From the NCBI GenBank assembly GCA_964573775.1, contig CAZNKU010000016.1, positions 1 to 28,580 on the forward strand: a stretch of DNA of 28,580 bases, read 5' to 3'. This DNA is from CAZNKU01 sp964573775. GTDB lineage: Bacteria; Bacillota; Clostridia; Monoglobales; Firm-18. Shown here piece by piece: positions 15,332 to 23,102 of the stretch (positions are counted from its first letter, which is position 1; each line of letters opens with the position of its first letter). A program made the translations under genes and the position numbers. Under the pieces are notes generated by a model. It searched no databases. It was not told the DNA's origin and worked only from the letters and a program-made list of their open reading frames with translations.

Positions 15332-17965
15332 CTATTTAACCTGAGATTCTACAATGTCCTTTACTGCAGAAAGTGCATCTGAAACCTTTGAAGCATCCTT
15401 ACCGCCGCCCTGTGCCATATCAGGCTTTCCGCCGCCGGAGCCTCCTGCAATTTTAGTAATTTCTCTGATGATATTACCTGCATGTACACCCTTTGCAAGA
15501 GCGTTTTTTGTAGCCATAGCAATAAACATCAATTTACCGTCGCTGTCAGATGCCAACACTGCAACGCCTGTATCCATCTTGTCACGTATGCTGTCACAAA
15601 GTGTTCTCATATCATTAACTGCAAGACCATCCACCTGGCCTGCAACAACTTCAATACCACAAACTTCAGCTTTATTTTTCATAACATCATCAAGCTTGCC
15701 TGTTGCAGCCTTTGCATTAAGCTCTTCAAGTTTCTTTTTATCAGCCTTTGATTCTGTAACCAAAGCCTCTGCTTTTTTATCAATTTCGTTAAGAAGGTTT
15801 GTCTTAAGTGCCAAAGCTGTACTTGCAATAAGATTATCCTTTGCCTTAATGTAGTCAAGTACACCCTGACCTGTTACAGCTTCAATACGTCTTGTACCTG
15901 CCGCAACACCTGCCTCTGAAAGAAGCTTAAACAAGCCTGCCTGAGCTGTATTTGAAAGATGTGTACCACCGCAGAATTCTACTGAATAATCACCCATAGA
16001 AACAACACGTACTACATCGCCGTATTTTTCACCAAACTGAGCTTCTGCACCAAGTTTTTTAGCTTCTTCAATAGGAAGCTCCTTAACTACAATAGGCATA
16101 GCCTCAAGTATTGCATCGTTAACCTTCTTCTCAACTTCTTTAATTTCAACATCTGTCATAGCTTCAAAGTGTGAGAAGTCAAAACGCAAGTGGTTAGCAG
16201 TAACTTCAGAACCTGCCTGAGCAACGTGGTCACCCAACACTTCCTTAAGTGCTTTATGAAGCAAATGAGTTGTACTGTGGTTTCTGCAGATAGCCATTCT
16301 GTTCTTTTTGCAAACAGACATTGTAACAACGTCATCTACATTAAGACTACCGCTTTCAACATTTACAAAGTGCATATAAAGTCCGTTGCCGTTTTTCTTT
16401 GTGTCATAAACCTTTGCACAAGCATTGGCAGTACAGATTTTACCTTTATCGCCTGCCTGACCGCCCATTTCTGCGTAGAAAGTAGTTTTGTCGGTAACAA
16501 TTATACCCTTCTGACCTTCGTTAATTGAAGCACATACTTCACCTTCAGCGGCAATACTGATAATTTTAGCATCTGCCTCAAGACTTTCATAACCAACAAA
16601 TTCTGTTGCTTCGCCTTCAAAGCTGAAACTATCATTATCCTCCCAGCTTGAGCCGTCTTTACGAGCTTCACGGGCTGTCTTTTTCTGCTTAGCAAGTTCT
16701 GCATCAAAGCCTTCTCTGTCAACCTCGATACCCTTTTCATTACAAATTTCTATTGTAATATCAATTGGGAAACCATAAGTATCGTTAAGCTTAAATGCCT
16801 TGTCACCACTAAGAACCTTTTTGCCCTCTGCGTTAAGCTCTGCAATATATTCATCAAGAATTGAAAGACCGTTGTCGATAGTCTTTGAAAATCTTTCTTC
16901 TTCAATCTTTATAATCTTTTTGATGTATTCTCTCTTTTCTTCAAGTTCAGGATAGCCTGCCTTTGATTCGTTAATTACAGTATCTGCAACTGTATAAAGG
17001 AATTCACCCTGAATGTTAAGTAATTTTCCATGGCGTGCCGCACGTCTTAAAAGTCTTCTTAAAACATAGCCTCTGCCTTCGTTTGAAGGGATAACACCGT
17101 CGGAAACCATCATAACGGTACTGCGGATATGGTCAGTAATAACACGAAGTGAAATATCAACCTTTTCGTCATCCTTATATTTAACACCTGCAATTTCAGA
17201 AATGTGTGACATAGTGTTTTGTACTGTGTCAACTTCAAACAGGTTGTTTACACCCTGCATAATTGCGGCAAGTCTTTCCAAGCCCATACCTGTATCAATG
17301 TTAGGGTTAGCAAGACGGTTGTAGTTACCTTCTTCATCCTTGTCAAACTGTGTAAATACAAGATTCCATACTTCCATAAATCTGTCACAGTCACAGCCAA
17401 GCTTACAGTCAGGCTTACCACAGCTGTATTTTTCACCACGGTCAACGTGGATTTCTGAACAAGGGCCGCAAGGACCTGTGCCGTGTTCCCAGAAGTTTTC
17501 AGACTTACCCATTTTAACAACTCTTTCAGGGTCTACACCAACTTCATTAATCCAGATATCACGTGCTTCATCGTCTTCTTCATAAACAGTAATCCAAAGC
17601 TTGTCCACAGGAATCTGCATTTCTTTCGTTAAAAATTCCCAACCCCAGTTGATAGCCTCACGCTTGAAGTAATCACCAAAAGAAAAGTTACCAAGCATTT
17701 CAAAGAAAGTACCATGTCTTGCTGTCTTACCAACACATTCGATATCAGGAGTTCTGATACACTTCTGGCAAGTTGTAACACGCTTTCTTGGTGGAATTTC
17801 CGCACCTGTAAACCATTTCTTCATAGGTGCCATACCTGAATTTATAAGCAACAAGCTTGCGTCATTTTTTGGCACAAGTGAAAAGCTGCCAAGTCTTAAA
17901 CATCCCTTTGTTTCAAAGAAACTCAGGAATTTTTCTCTGATTTCATTCAAACCTAAATTCTGCAT
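15332..17965 (-). CDS. alaS: Alanyl-tRNA synthetase
   Basis: A class II synthetase that charges tRNA-Ala and edits Ser/Gly mischarging. It has 877 residues, as expected. The catalytic core holds MAPMKKWFTG, the HGTFFEMLGNFSFGDYFK motif and GMGLERL. The editing domain has the zinc-site HSTTHLLHKAL and FCGGTHLSNTAQ. The C-Ala domain ends with GGSGGGKPDMAQGGG. The start is taken as ATG 17965 (MQNLGLNEIREKFLSFF), matching family N-termini, about 10 bases after AGGA. A GTG three codons upstream (17974) is too close to that site. No T-box leader is present; the promoter at 18003-18031 leaves only about 30 bases of leader. hinT follows 12 bases downstream. Confidence 0.97.
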   Translation of the reverse strand: MQNLGLNEIREKFLSFFETKGCLRLGSFSLVPKNDASLLLINSGMAPMKKWFTGAEIPPRKRVTTCQKCIRTPDIECVGKTARHGTFFEMLGNFSFGDYFKREAINWGWEFLTKEMQIPVDKLWITVYEEDDEARDIWINEVGVDPERVVKMGKSENFWEHGTGPCGPCSEIHVDRGEKYSCGKPDCKLGCDCDRFMEVWNLVFTQFDKDEEGNYNRLANPNIDTGMGLERLAAIMQGVNNLFEVDTVQNTMSHISEIAGVKYKDDEKVDISLRVITDHIRSTVMMVSDGVIPSNEGRGYVLRRLLRRAARHGKLLNIQGEFLYTVADTVINESKAGYPELEEKREYIKKIIKIEEERFSKTIDNGLSILDEYIAELNAEGKKVLSGDKAFKLNDTYGFPIDITIEICNEKGIEVDREGFDAELAKQKKTAREARKDGSSWEDNDSFSFEGEATEFVGYESLEADAKIISIAAEGEVCASINEGQKGIIVTDKTTFYAEMGGQAGDKGKICTANACAKVYDTKKNGNGLYMHFVNVESGSLNVDDVVTMSVCKKNRMAICRNHSTTHLLHKALKEVLGDHVAQAGSEVTANHLRFDFSHFEAMTDVEIKEVEKKVNDAILEAMPIVVKELPIEEAKKLGAEAQFGEKYGDVVRVVSMGDYSVEFCGGTHLSNTAQAGLFKLLSEAGVAAGTRRIEAVTGQGVLDYIKAKDNLIASTALALKTNLLNEIDKKAEALVTESKADKKKLEELNAKAATGKLDDVMKNKAEVCGIEVVAGQVDGLAVNDMRTLCDSIRDKMDTGVAVLASDSDGKLMFIAMATKNALAKGVHAGNIIREITKIAGGSGGGKPDMAQGGGKDASKVSDALSAVKDIVESQVK

Positions 17966-18002
17966 TTTTTTCACATCCTAAATTAAAACATTATTACCTT
18001 AT

Positions 18003-18031
18003 ATTTTAACTTTTTTTTGCTAAAAAGTCAA
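18003..18031 (-). promoter_or_regulatory. Sigma-A promoter of alaS
   Basis: On the minus strand TTGACT (18026-18031) is followed after 17 bases by TAAAAT (18003-18008). It begins 15 bases past the stop of the upstream ATPase gene, with no terminator between them, so read-through from the vanW-like operon may add to alaS expression. Confidence 0.78.
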
Positions 18032-18045
18032 GTATTTAACACACT

Positions 18046-19437
18046 TTATTCACATCCGCGTTCCCATTTTTCTTCTCTTGTCTGACATGAAAAAATCAAA
18101 ACCTGATTTTTTAAGGTATTCAAATATTCCATTGCCTTTTTTAGCCTTGTATCATCATAAAGTGCAAAGGCATCATCAAGCACTACAGGCATACTTCCGC
18201 CTATAAGCGAAACCAGTGCCATACGAAGCGAAAAATATATCTGGTCGAAGGTACCACTGCTGAGATAATCGCTTGATACAAGTATATTTTCACTGTTTCT
18301 GACAGTTACATTGTAGTCTTCATCTACCATAAAATCTACATATTCGCCATCCGTAATACTTTTAAAAATACCGCAAGCTATGCTGTTGAGTTTGGGTGAA
18401 TAGTCCATCTGTAACTGTTCAAAAGCCTTTCCCAATACATACTTGGCAACTCGTAAATCCGTAAGATTTTTGTTGTATGTCTGCAACTTTTGTTTATAAA
18501 AATCCATTTGAGAAACATCAATAGCCTTGTACTGTTCCTTTAAACTTTCAAGTCGGCTTTCATAAAAACCGATTTGTTTTGCATGTTTAAGTTTTTCAGA
18601 ACTGCTCTTTTTGTTTTTAAGAGTTAATACAATGGCAATTATCAAAAACAAAAGGAATAACATAATTGTAAAAAGGTTGAATTTTGTATATATTGTTGCA
18701 GCTGCGGACAATGTAGCAGGAAGCCAGCTTAATACAAAAAGATTATTTAACTTTTCCGTACTGTTGTTTTTATTTAGATTTTCAAGTTGAATTTTTGTCT
18801 GCTCGTATTCTGCCTTTATCTTATTTTTTTCAGCAGTTTTCACGGCAAGTTCATTCAACACCGACTGAGTCTGATGTATTTTTCCTCTGGTACCATTTAA
18901 ATCTTTTATGGCATTATCAAGAATACCTACCGCATTACGATACGAATAGTCCTCATCACTGCTTTGTGTCAGGTTAATAAGCTTGCTTTGAATTTCCGAT
19001 GATTTAACGTCATTTATCCTTGATGAAAGCTGTTTTATGTAACAGGTATTTTCGTAGGCATCGCTGCTGATACCGCACATAGCTCCCCCCACATTATCTA
19101 CACTGTATTCTTTAACCTTAGCCCCGCTTACTGCGTTAATTACTTCAATTTTATCATCCGGCTTACGTGTACCGAAAGTGCGTTTTATAACATAATCCAC
19201 ACCGTCAAGACACACTGTCATTTCACCGCCCATAGATGTATGGCCGAATGGCATATACTTTTTACGTTGGTTAAAGCGCAATGAATTTACACCATACAGC
19301 ATAACTCTTATAAACTCAGCGACGGTTGATTTTCCGCTTTCATTGGGTAAGGATATAACATTAAGTCCACTTTTAAACTCAATATTTTTCTCTTTTAGGC
19401 AACCAAAATGATTTATATAAATACTTTTAATAATCAT
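18046..19437 (-). CDS. Compact SbcC/Rad50/YhaN-like ATPase with a transmembrane hairpin
   Basis: A 463-residue ABC-type ATPase, partner of the adjacent SbcD-like phosphoesterase. The N-terminal half-domain has the Walker A variant LPNESGKST (30-38). The C-terminal half-domain has the ABC signature YLSSGTFDQI (391-400), Walker B MPVVLDDAF (416-424) and a D-loop-like LYDDTRLKKAM. Between them, short coiled coils (about 195-230 and 281-320) flank two hydrophobic segments (about 233-251 and 253-273), so the protein is probably membrane-tethered. B. subtilis YhaN has a related arrangement but is about twice as long, and SbcC exceeds 1000 residues. No zinc hook CxxC is visible. The ATG overlaps the phosphoesterase stop by 4 bases. 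The role (DNA-end processing or repair) is inferred. Confidence 0.85.
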   Translation of the reverse strand: MIIKSIYINHFGCLKEKNIEFKSGLNVISLPNESGKSTVAEFIRVMLYGVNSLRFNQRKKYMPFGHTSMGGEMTVCLDGVDYVIKRTFGTRKPDDKIEVINAVSGAKVKEYSVDNVGGAMCGISSDAYENTCYIKQLSSRINDVKSSEIQSKLINLTQSSDEDYSYRNAVGILDNAIKDLNGTRGKIHQTQSVLNELAVKTAEKNKIKAEYEQTKIQLENLNKNNSTEKLNNLFVLSWLPATLSAAATIYTKFNLFTIMLFLLFLIIAIVLTLKNKKSSSEKLKHAKQIGFYESRLESLKEQYKAIDVSQMDFYKQKLQTYNKNLTDLRVAKYVLGKAFEQLQMDYSPKLNSIACGIFKSITDGEYVDFMVDEDYNVTVRNSENILVSSDYLSSGTFDQIYFSLRMALVSLIGGSMPVVLDDAFALYDDTRLKKAMEYLNTLKNQVLIFSCQTREEKWERGCE

Positions 19438-20456
19438 TCGATAATCACCTTCTCTCCACGAAGTGCAGCAAGTCCGTATTTCAAAGCATCCTCATTATGA
19501 CAATTTTTAATAAACAGATTTTTCAGTGAATACTCATCTTTGGAATATTTCTCCGAATTATCCTCAACCTCTATGTAATAATAATTTTTTTCAAGATACT
19601 CTTTTATAAACCTTGTATCTGCAAAGGTATTTTTTATTCCTGTCAAGGTTACTCTGTACGCATTTTCTGTACCTTCAAGTACGGACGCAATTTTTTCTGC
19701 AATCCGCAAATTATCTTCAACACCTGTAATATCCACTGTTTTACAAAGATATTTTCTGCTACATATGGGAACAAAACGGCAATTTGCATAGCCCTTACCT
19801 ATTTCAGCAATTATAACACCCTTTTCTCCGCATTCATCAAATGCTCTTCCCTCAGGAATGCCGCAATAAGCATATGTAGTTGCACCTGCTTTTTCAAACC
19901 CATTATGGCTGTGAACATGACCAAGCGCAATGTAATCCATATTACTATACCTTATGTCATCTGTCGTAATGGGATTATATACACTTTTCGACTGAACATC
20001 ACCATGAACAAGCAAAAGATTTATCTTTTCCGTACTATCTGCCGTAAATCCCTCTATAATACACCTGTTGCAATGTTCATCATCAAAGCTTACGCCGTAA
20101 ACATCTGCATTTTCAATACTTATCTTTTCTATATAATTTTTAAACAAGTGAACATTTAATGGAAAATTATATTCCAAAGCATAGTCATGATTACCAAGTA
20201 CAATAAAAACCTTTATGTCTTTTATTTTTTCAAACTCTTCTGACACATAACTTAATGTAGAGGTATCAGGATTGCTGTTTTCAAACAAATCTCCAGTTAT
20301 GAATAATGCATCAACATTTTCCGACTCCGCAAGTTTTATAATATTCGAAAAGGTTTCCAAAAGTTCACCTTTGCGGATATTTGATTTATCACCCATATTC
20401 AGCATAGGTGAGCAAAGATGTAAATCTCCTGTATGTAAAATTTTTATGCTGTTCAT
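19434..20456 (-). CDS. SbcD/Mre11/YhaO-like metallophosphoesterase
   Basis: A 340-residue calcineurin-like phosphoesterase of the exonuclease SbcD/YhaO type. The five metal-binding motifs are in order: D11 and H13 in HTGDLHL, D56 in TGDLFEN, GNHD at 88-91, H151 in LVHGD, and H180/H182 in GHVHSHN. A C-terminal capping domain of about 130 residues (KYLCKTVDITGVEDN onward) follows, as in Mre11-type proteins. It overlaps the downstream ATPase gene by 4 bases, which supports a stoichiometric two-subunit complex. It lies 56 bases after the VanW-domain gene, beyond a hairpin. Nuclease activity is expected from the family but not shown. Confidence 0.92.
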   Translation of the reverse strand: MNSIKILHTGDLHLCSPMLNMGDKSNIRKGELLETFSNIIKLAESENVDALFITGDLFENSNPDTSTLSYVSEEFEKIKDIKVFIVLGNHDYALEYNFPLNVHLFKNYIEKISIENADVYGVSFDDEHCNRCIIEGFTADSTEKINLLLVHGDVQSKSVYNPITTDDIRYSNMDYIALGHVHSHNGFEKAGATTYAYCGIPEGRAFDECGEKGVIIAEIGKGYANCRFVPICSRKYLCKTVDITGVEDNLRIAEKIASVLEGTENAYRVTLTGIKNTFADTRFIKEYLEKNYYYIEVEDNSEKYSKDEYSLKNLFIKNCHNEDALKYGLAALRGEKVIIE

Positions 20457-20480
20457 GAAATCACTTCCCTTTTAACACAA

Positions 20481-20509
20481 CAAGCATCAGTCCGAAAACT
20501 GATGCTATT
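20481..20509 (-). terminator. Hairpin between the VanW-domain gene and the SbcD-like gene
   Basis: AGCATCAGT (20483-20491) and ACTGATGCT (20498-20506) form a perfect 9-pair stem with a 6-base loop. On the minus strand TGTTGTGTT follows, so it is a weak or partial terminator 7 bases beyond the VanW-domain stop. It may set lower expression of the two downstream genes. Confidence 0.55.
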
Positions 20510-20512
20510 GTT

Positions 20513-22240
20513 TTATAATCCCGTATCTGAAGTTGATGGCTCTGGATTTTCTGTATTTTCTGTATTTTCCGTACTTGGTTCAGGTTCATCGGAAGGGTGC
20601 GGAACATCTTCAGGCTCCGTATTTTCTTCCTCACCTTCAACAGGCACATCAGGTTCAACTGTGACGTTTTCATCACCGTCTTCTGTGCCATTCTCGTTAT
20701 CCGGATTTTCAACAATTTCACCTGTACCAATCAACACAATTCTGTTCATAGGCACATATGTACTTTTGCCAATATATTCACGCTTTATTTCAACGCCATC
20801 ATCATAATACACCTTATATGTACTTACAACCGCACCGTTTTGTCCGTTTTGCTTAACCTCAGTTTCGCCTGCAGGCAAGGATGGATCTTCTTTTTGAATT
20901 TCCTTTTTGGCGATTGTGGAGTTTGTAACACTAACTATATCATATGTAAGGGATTTATCAATTTTTGTTCCCAAAATATTTACGGTAAGTTTTCCTCCGC
21001 CCATTACAGTTTCAATTTTTATAGGATAATTTGTATCATTTTCAAACAGGTAATCCAAAACTCCGTATGATACTGTTGCATCCTGACCCAAAGGAACGTA
21101 GGCAACCGTATAAGAATGGTTTGTTCTGGAAACAGTTTTAAGGTTTGCTCTTAACTGTGCACAGTATATTGTGGATGATACCTGACAAATTCCTCCACCC
21201 AGACCTTCCTCTGTTCCTTCTCCTGTATACACTGTAGCTTGTTTAAATCCTCTTTCAGCAGTTCGTTTTCCCACAACGGTATTATATGAAAAAACCTGAC
21301 CTGGCATTATTATTGTTCCGTTAACATACTCTGCCGCAAGGGAAACATTTTTAGTTCTGTTTATCAGGTTGGCATTATATTCAGAGGTATAAGTACCTAA
21401 AACATCCTGGTAAAACTCAATATCTAAATCTTCAGTGGTAAGTTCGGGGAAGATTGGTTTAACAGATATGCTAAATACTCCGTTTTTCGAATTGTATAAA
21501 TCTGTAAAGTCATCCTTATCGGCACTAATTCCTACAACCTCACCTATAATATAAGTACTTTTATCTTCATTAATTCCGATTGACGCATTAACAGGAGCTC
21601 TTGAAACACGGGCATATAAAGCATCAACAAAACCCTCGTCACCTTTTTTAATCAAAACTCCATCTATGGTATTGTAAGCTTCATACCCTGCATTTTCAAT
21701 AATAATATCTAATGTTTTATCTATATCTAAAATTTCATTCAAATTTGTCGTATTAATTTCTGCAAGGGTGTAGTCTTCATTAAATATTAAAAAGCCCGTC
21801 TTTTCTTCAACACCAAGAACAAATCTTATAATGTCTTTTCTTAATTCTTCGTCATTAACAGTAAATTTAAACGGAACAATCTTTTTTTCGCCGTTTGTAC
21901 GGGTTTCAAGTGCCGCCTCGGCTGTTTTTTTAGCATCCAGTGTAACAAATTCATTAATATTTACATAATAGGGCTTCCCACCATAATTAAATTGCACGGT
22001 TTTATTAAAATACTCTTCATTAACCGACTGTTCAATTTTAGTCTTTGCCTGTTCGACGGTCAATCCACCTACATCTATTGAATTAACATATACATTTTCA
22101 TCAATAAGCATATGCACATTTATATAATTGCATGCCAAAAGACCAAAGCAAATAATCAAAATAAACAAACCTGCAGCAACACCTATAACAACTTTTAAAT
22201 TAACATCTTTTCTTACTTTGCGGGAAGTTTTTTCTGACAC
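20513..22240 (-). CDS. Membrane-anchored VanW-domain protein with G5-like region
   Basis: A 575-residue envelope protein. A cytoplasmic basic stretch and one membrane segment (about 15-38) put the rest outside the cell. Next comes a repeated PG-binding-4-like region (about 45-270, e.g. VYVNSIDVGGLTVEQAKTKI). The VanW domain lies at about 290-420, with MPGQVFSYNTVVGKRT, GLGGGICQVSSTIY and NHSYTVAYVPLGQDATV. A short G5-like region (about 440-500) and an acidic Pro/Glu/Thr-rich tail end the protein. VanW proteins are widespread in Clostridia; their function is unknown, and vancomycin resistance should not be inferred. The start is GTG at 22240, 7 bases after GGAGG at 22248-22252. The upstream ATG at 22264 has no ribosome site. 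Confidence 0.9.
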   Translation of the reverse strand: MSEKTSRKVRKDVNLKVVIGVAAGLFILIICFGLLACNYINVHMLIDENVYVNSIDVGGLTVEQAKTKIEQSVNEEYFNKTVQFNYGGKPYYVNINEFVTLDAKKTAEAALETRTNGEKKIVPFKFTVNDEELRKDIIRFVLGVEEKTGFLIFNEDYTLAEINTTNLNEILDIDKTLDIIIENAGYEAYNTIDGVLIKKGDEGFVDALYARVSRAPVNASIGINEDKSTYIIGEVVGISADKDDFTDLYNSKNGVFSISVKPIFPELTTEDLDIEFYQDVLGTYTSEYNANLINRTKNVSLAAEYVNGTIIMPGQVFSYNTVVGKRTAERGFKQATVYTGEGTEEGLGGGICQVSSTIYCAQLRANLKTVSRTNHSYTVAYVPLGQDATVSYGVLDYLFENDTNYPIKIETVMGGGKLTVNILGTKIDKSLTYDIVSVTNSTIAKKEIQKEDPSLPAGETEVKQNGQNGAVVSTYKVYYDDGVEIKREYIGKSTYVPMNRIVLIGTGEIVENPDNENGTEDGDENVTVEPDVPVEGEEENTEPEDVPHPSDEPEPSTENTENTENPEPSTSDTGL

Positions 22241-22278
22241 CGATATTCCTCCATACAACATCATTTTTATACAAATAT

Positions 22279-22307
22279 ATTATAACAACAATAATCTATT
22301 AAGTCAA
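22279..22307 (-). promoter_or_regulatory. Sigma-A promoter of the VanW-domain operon
   Basis: On the minus strand TTGACT (22302-22307), a 17-base spacer and a consensus TATAAT (22279-22284). It sits about 40 bases before the GTG at 22240 and faces away from the tadA promoter. Confidence 0.85.
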
Positions 22308-22360
22308 TGTATTATATTCGATACAATTATACAAATTCTTCCGTATATATTCCTTGATGT

Positions 22361-22389
22361 TTGACATTTTAATTAAAATATGTTAGTAT
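22361..22389 (+). promoter_or_regulatory. Sigma-A promoter of tadA
   Basis: Consensus TTGACA (22361-22366), a 17-base spacer and TAGTAT (22384-22389). Transcription should begin about 7-10 bases later, at or within a few bases of the tadA ATG at 22399, leaving essentially no leader. Confidence 0.75.
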
Positions 22390-22398
22390 CTCTATGCT

Positions 22399-22839
22399 AT
22401 GTATAACAAATATATGAATATTGCCATTGAAGAGGCAAAAAAAGCTCTGCAAAAAGGTGAGATACCCATTGGAGCTGTTATAGTAAAAGATAATATTGTA
22501 ATTGCAAAAGCACACAACACAAGAGAAGAAGACAAGAATACGCTTGGCCATGCAGAAATTAACGCAATAAATCAAGCCTGCGAATATTTAAATAACTGGA
22601 GATTGGATAAATGTGATATGTATGTCACAATGGAACCTTGTCCTATGTGTTGCGGAGCAATATTGCAATCCAGAATCAAAAATGTATATTACGGTGCATA
22701 CAGCAGAGAAAACGGATGTATGGGAACAGTGGTCAATCTTCCCAAACTGCTGAAAAGCAGTTCTCTTACCGTATATGGCGGCATTATGGAAGACGAATGC
22801 ACAAAGTTGCTGACAGATTTTGAATATACAGGGAAATAA
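22399..22839 (+). CDS. tadA: tRNA-specific adenosine deaminase
   Basis: This zinc deaminase converts the wobble adenosine of tRNA-Arg(ACG) to inosine. It has 146 residues. The catalytic HAE is at 51-53 and PCPMC at 80-84, with the family N-terminus KALQKGEIPIGAVIV. The C-terminal NLPKLLKSSSLTVYGGIMEDEC fits bacterial TadA. Two starts are possible: ATG 22399 and ATG 22414 (MNIAIEEAKKA). Neither has a Shine-Dalgarno sequence. The promoter placement puts the first ATG at the predicted 5' end, suggesting a leaderless mRNA. The gene stands alone, divergent from the VanW-domain operon, and faces the minus-strand terminator at 22853-22886. Confidence 0.95.
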   Translation: MYNKYMNIAIEEAKKALQKGEIPIGAVIVKDNIVIAKAHNTREEDKNTLGHAEINAINQACEYLNNWRLDKCDMYVTMEPCPMCCGAILQSRIKNVYYGAYSRENGCMGTVVNLPKLLKSSSLTVYGGIMEDECTKLLTDFEYTGK

Positions 22840-22852
22840 TACCCTTTATATT

Positions 22853-22886
22853 TAAAAACCGTGACTGCTCAAAGAACAGCCACGGT
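22853..22886 (-). terminator. Terminator of the nagA-like/ceramidase-like operon
   Basis: The arms at 22858-22870 and 22874-22886 form a 13-position stem with two mismatches and a 3-base loop. On the minus strand five Ts (22854-22858) follow. It lies 38 bases past the end of the nagA remnant. It may have been that lost gene's own terminator, now serving the surviving operon. Confidence 0.72.
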
Positions 22887-22923
22887 GTAGTTAAAGAGGA
22901 AAAATCATCCTTTTTGCTACCGA

Positions 22924-23101
22924 TTATGATAACAACTTACCTCTCAAAATAACATTTTTAATTGTAAGGTCTTTATTTAACATTACGATATCGGCGGTTT
23001 TTCCATTGAAAAAAACGCCTTTTTTATTGTATACCTACTGTTTCAGCAGGGTTTTTTACACAATCTGCAAGGCTGTATAAACCACCTGCTATTGTTCCGT
23101 A
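22924..23101 (-). pseudogene. C-terminal remnant of a second N-acetylglucosamine-6-phosphate deacetylase gene
   Basis: Reading the minus strand from 23101 gives YGTIAGGLYSLADCVKN then PAETVGIQ and a stop at 23024-23026. A different frame then continues KGVFFNGKTADIVMLNKD and LTIKNVILRGK to a stop at 22924-22926. Aligned with the intact NagA-like protein at 24488-25642, these match RIAGSKLTLDKACRN, NPAKVIG and GSIEPGKIADLVFVDDKFNVQQVMVGG. About 17 residues between RN and NPA are missing, and a small indel has shifted the frame. The fragment begins 2 bases after the ceramidase-like stop. It has no start codon or ribosome site. Homology is read by eye over about 55 residues but is consistent across both pieces. 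Confidence 0.8.
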
Positions 23102-23102
23102 T

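Noticed and set aside
17966..18045. Possible T-box or other riboswitch upstream of alaS
   Set aside because: The gap to the upstream gene is about 80 bases and contains a full promoter. There is no room for a T-box and no T-box-like sequence was seen.
20513..22240. Vancomycin-resistance gene call for the VanW-domain protein
   Set aside because: No vanR/S/H/A/X genes are nearby. VanW domains are common in Clostridia surface proteins without any resistance role.
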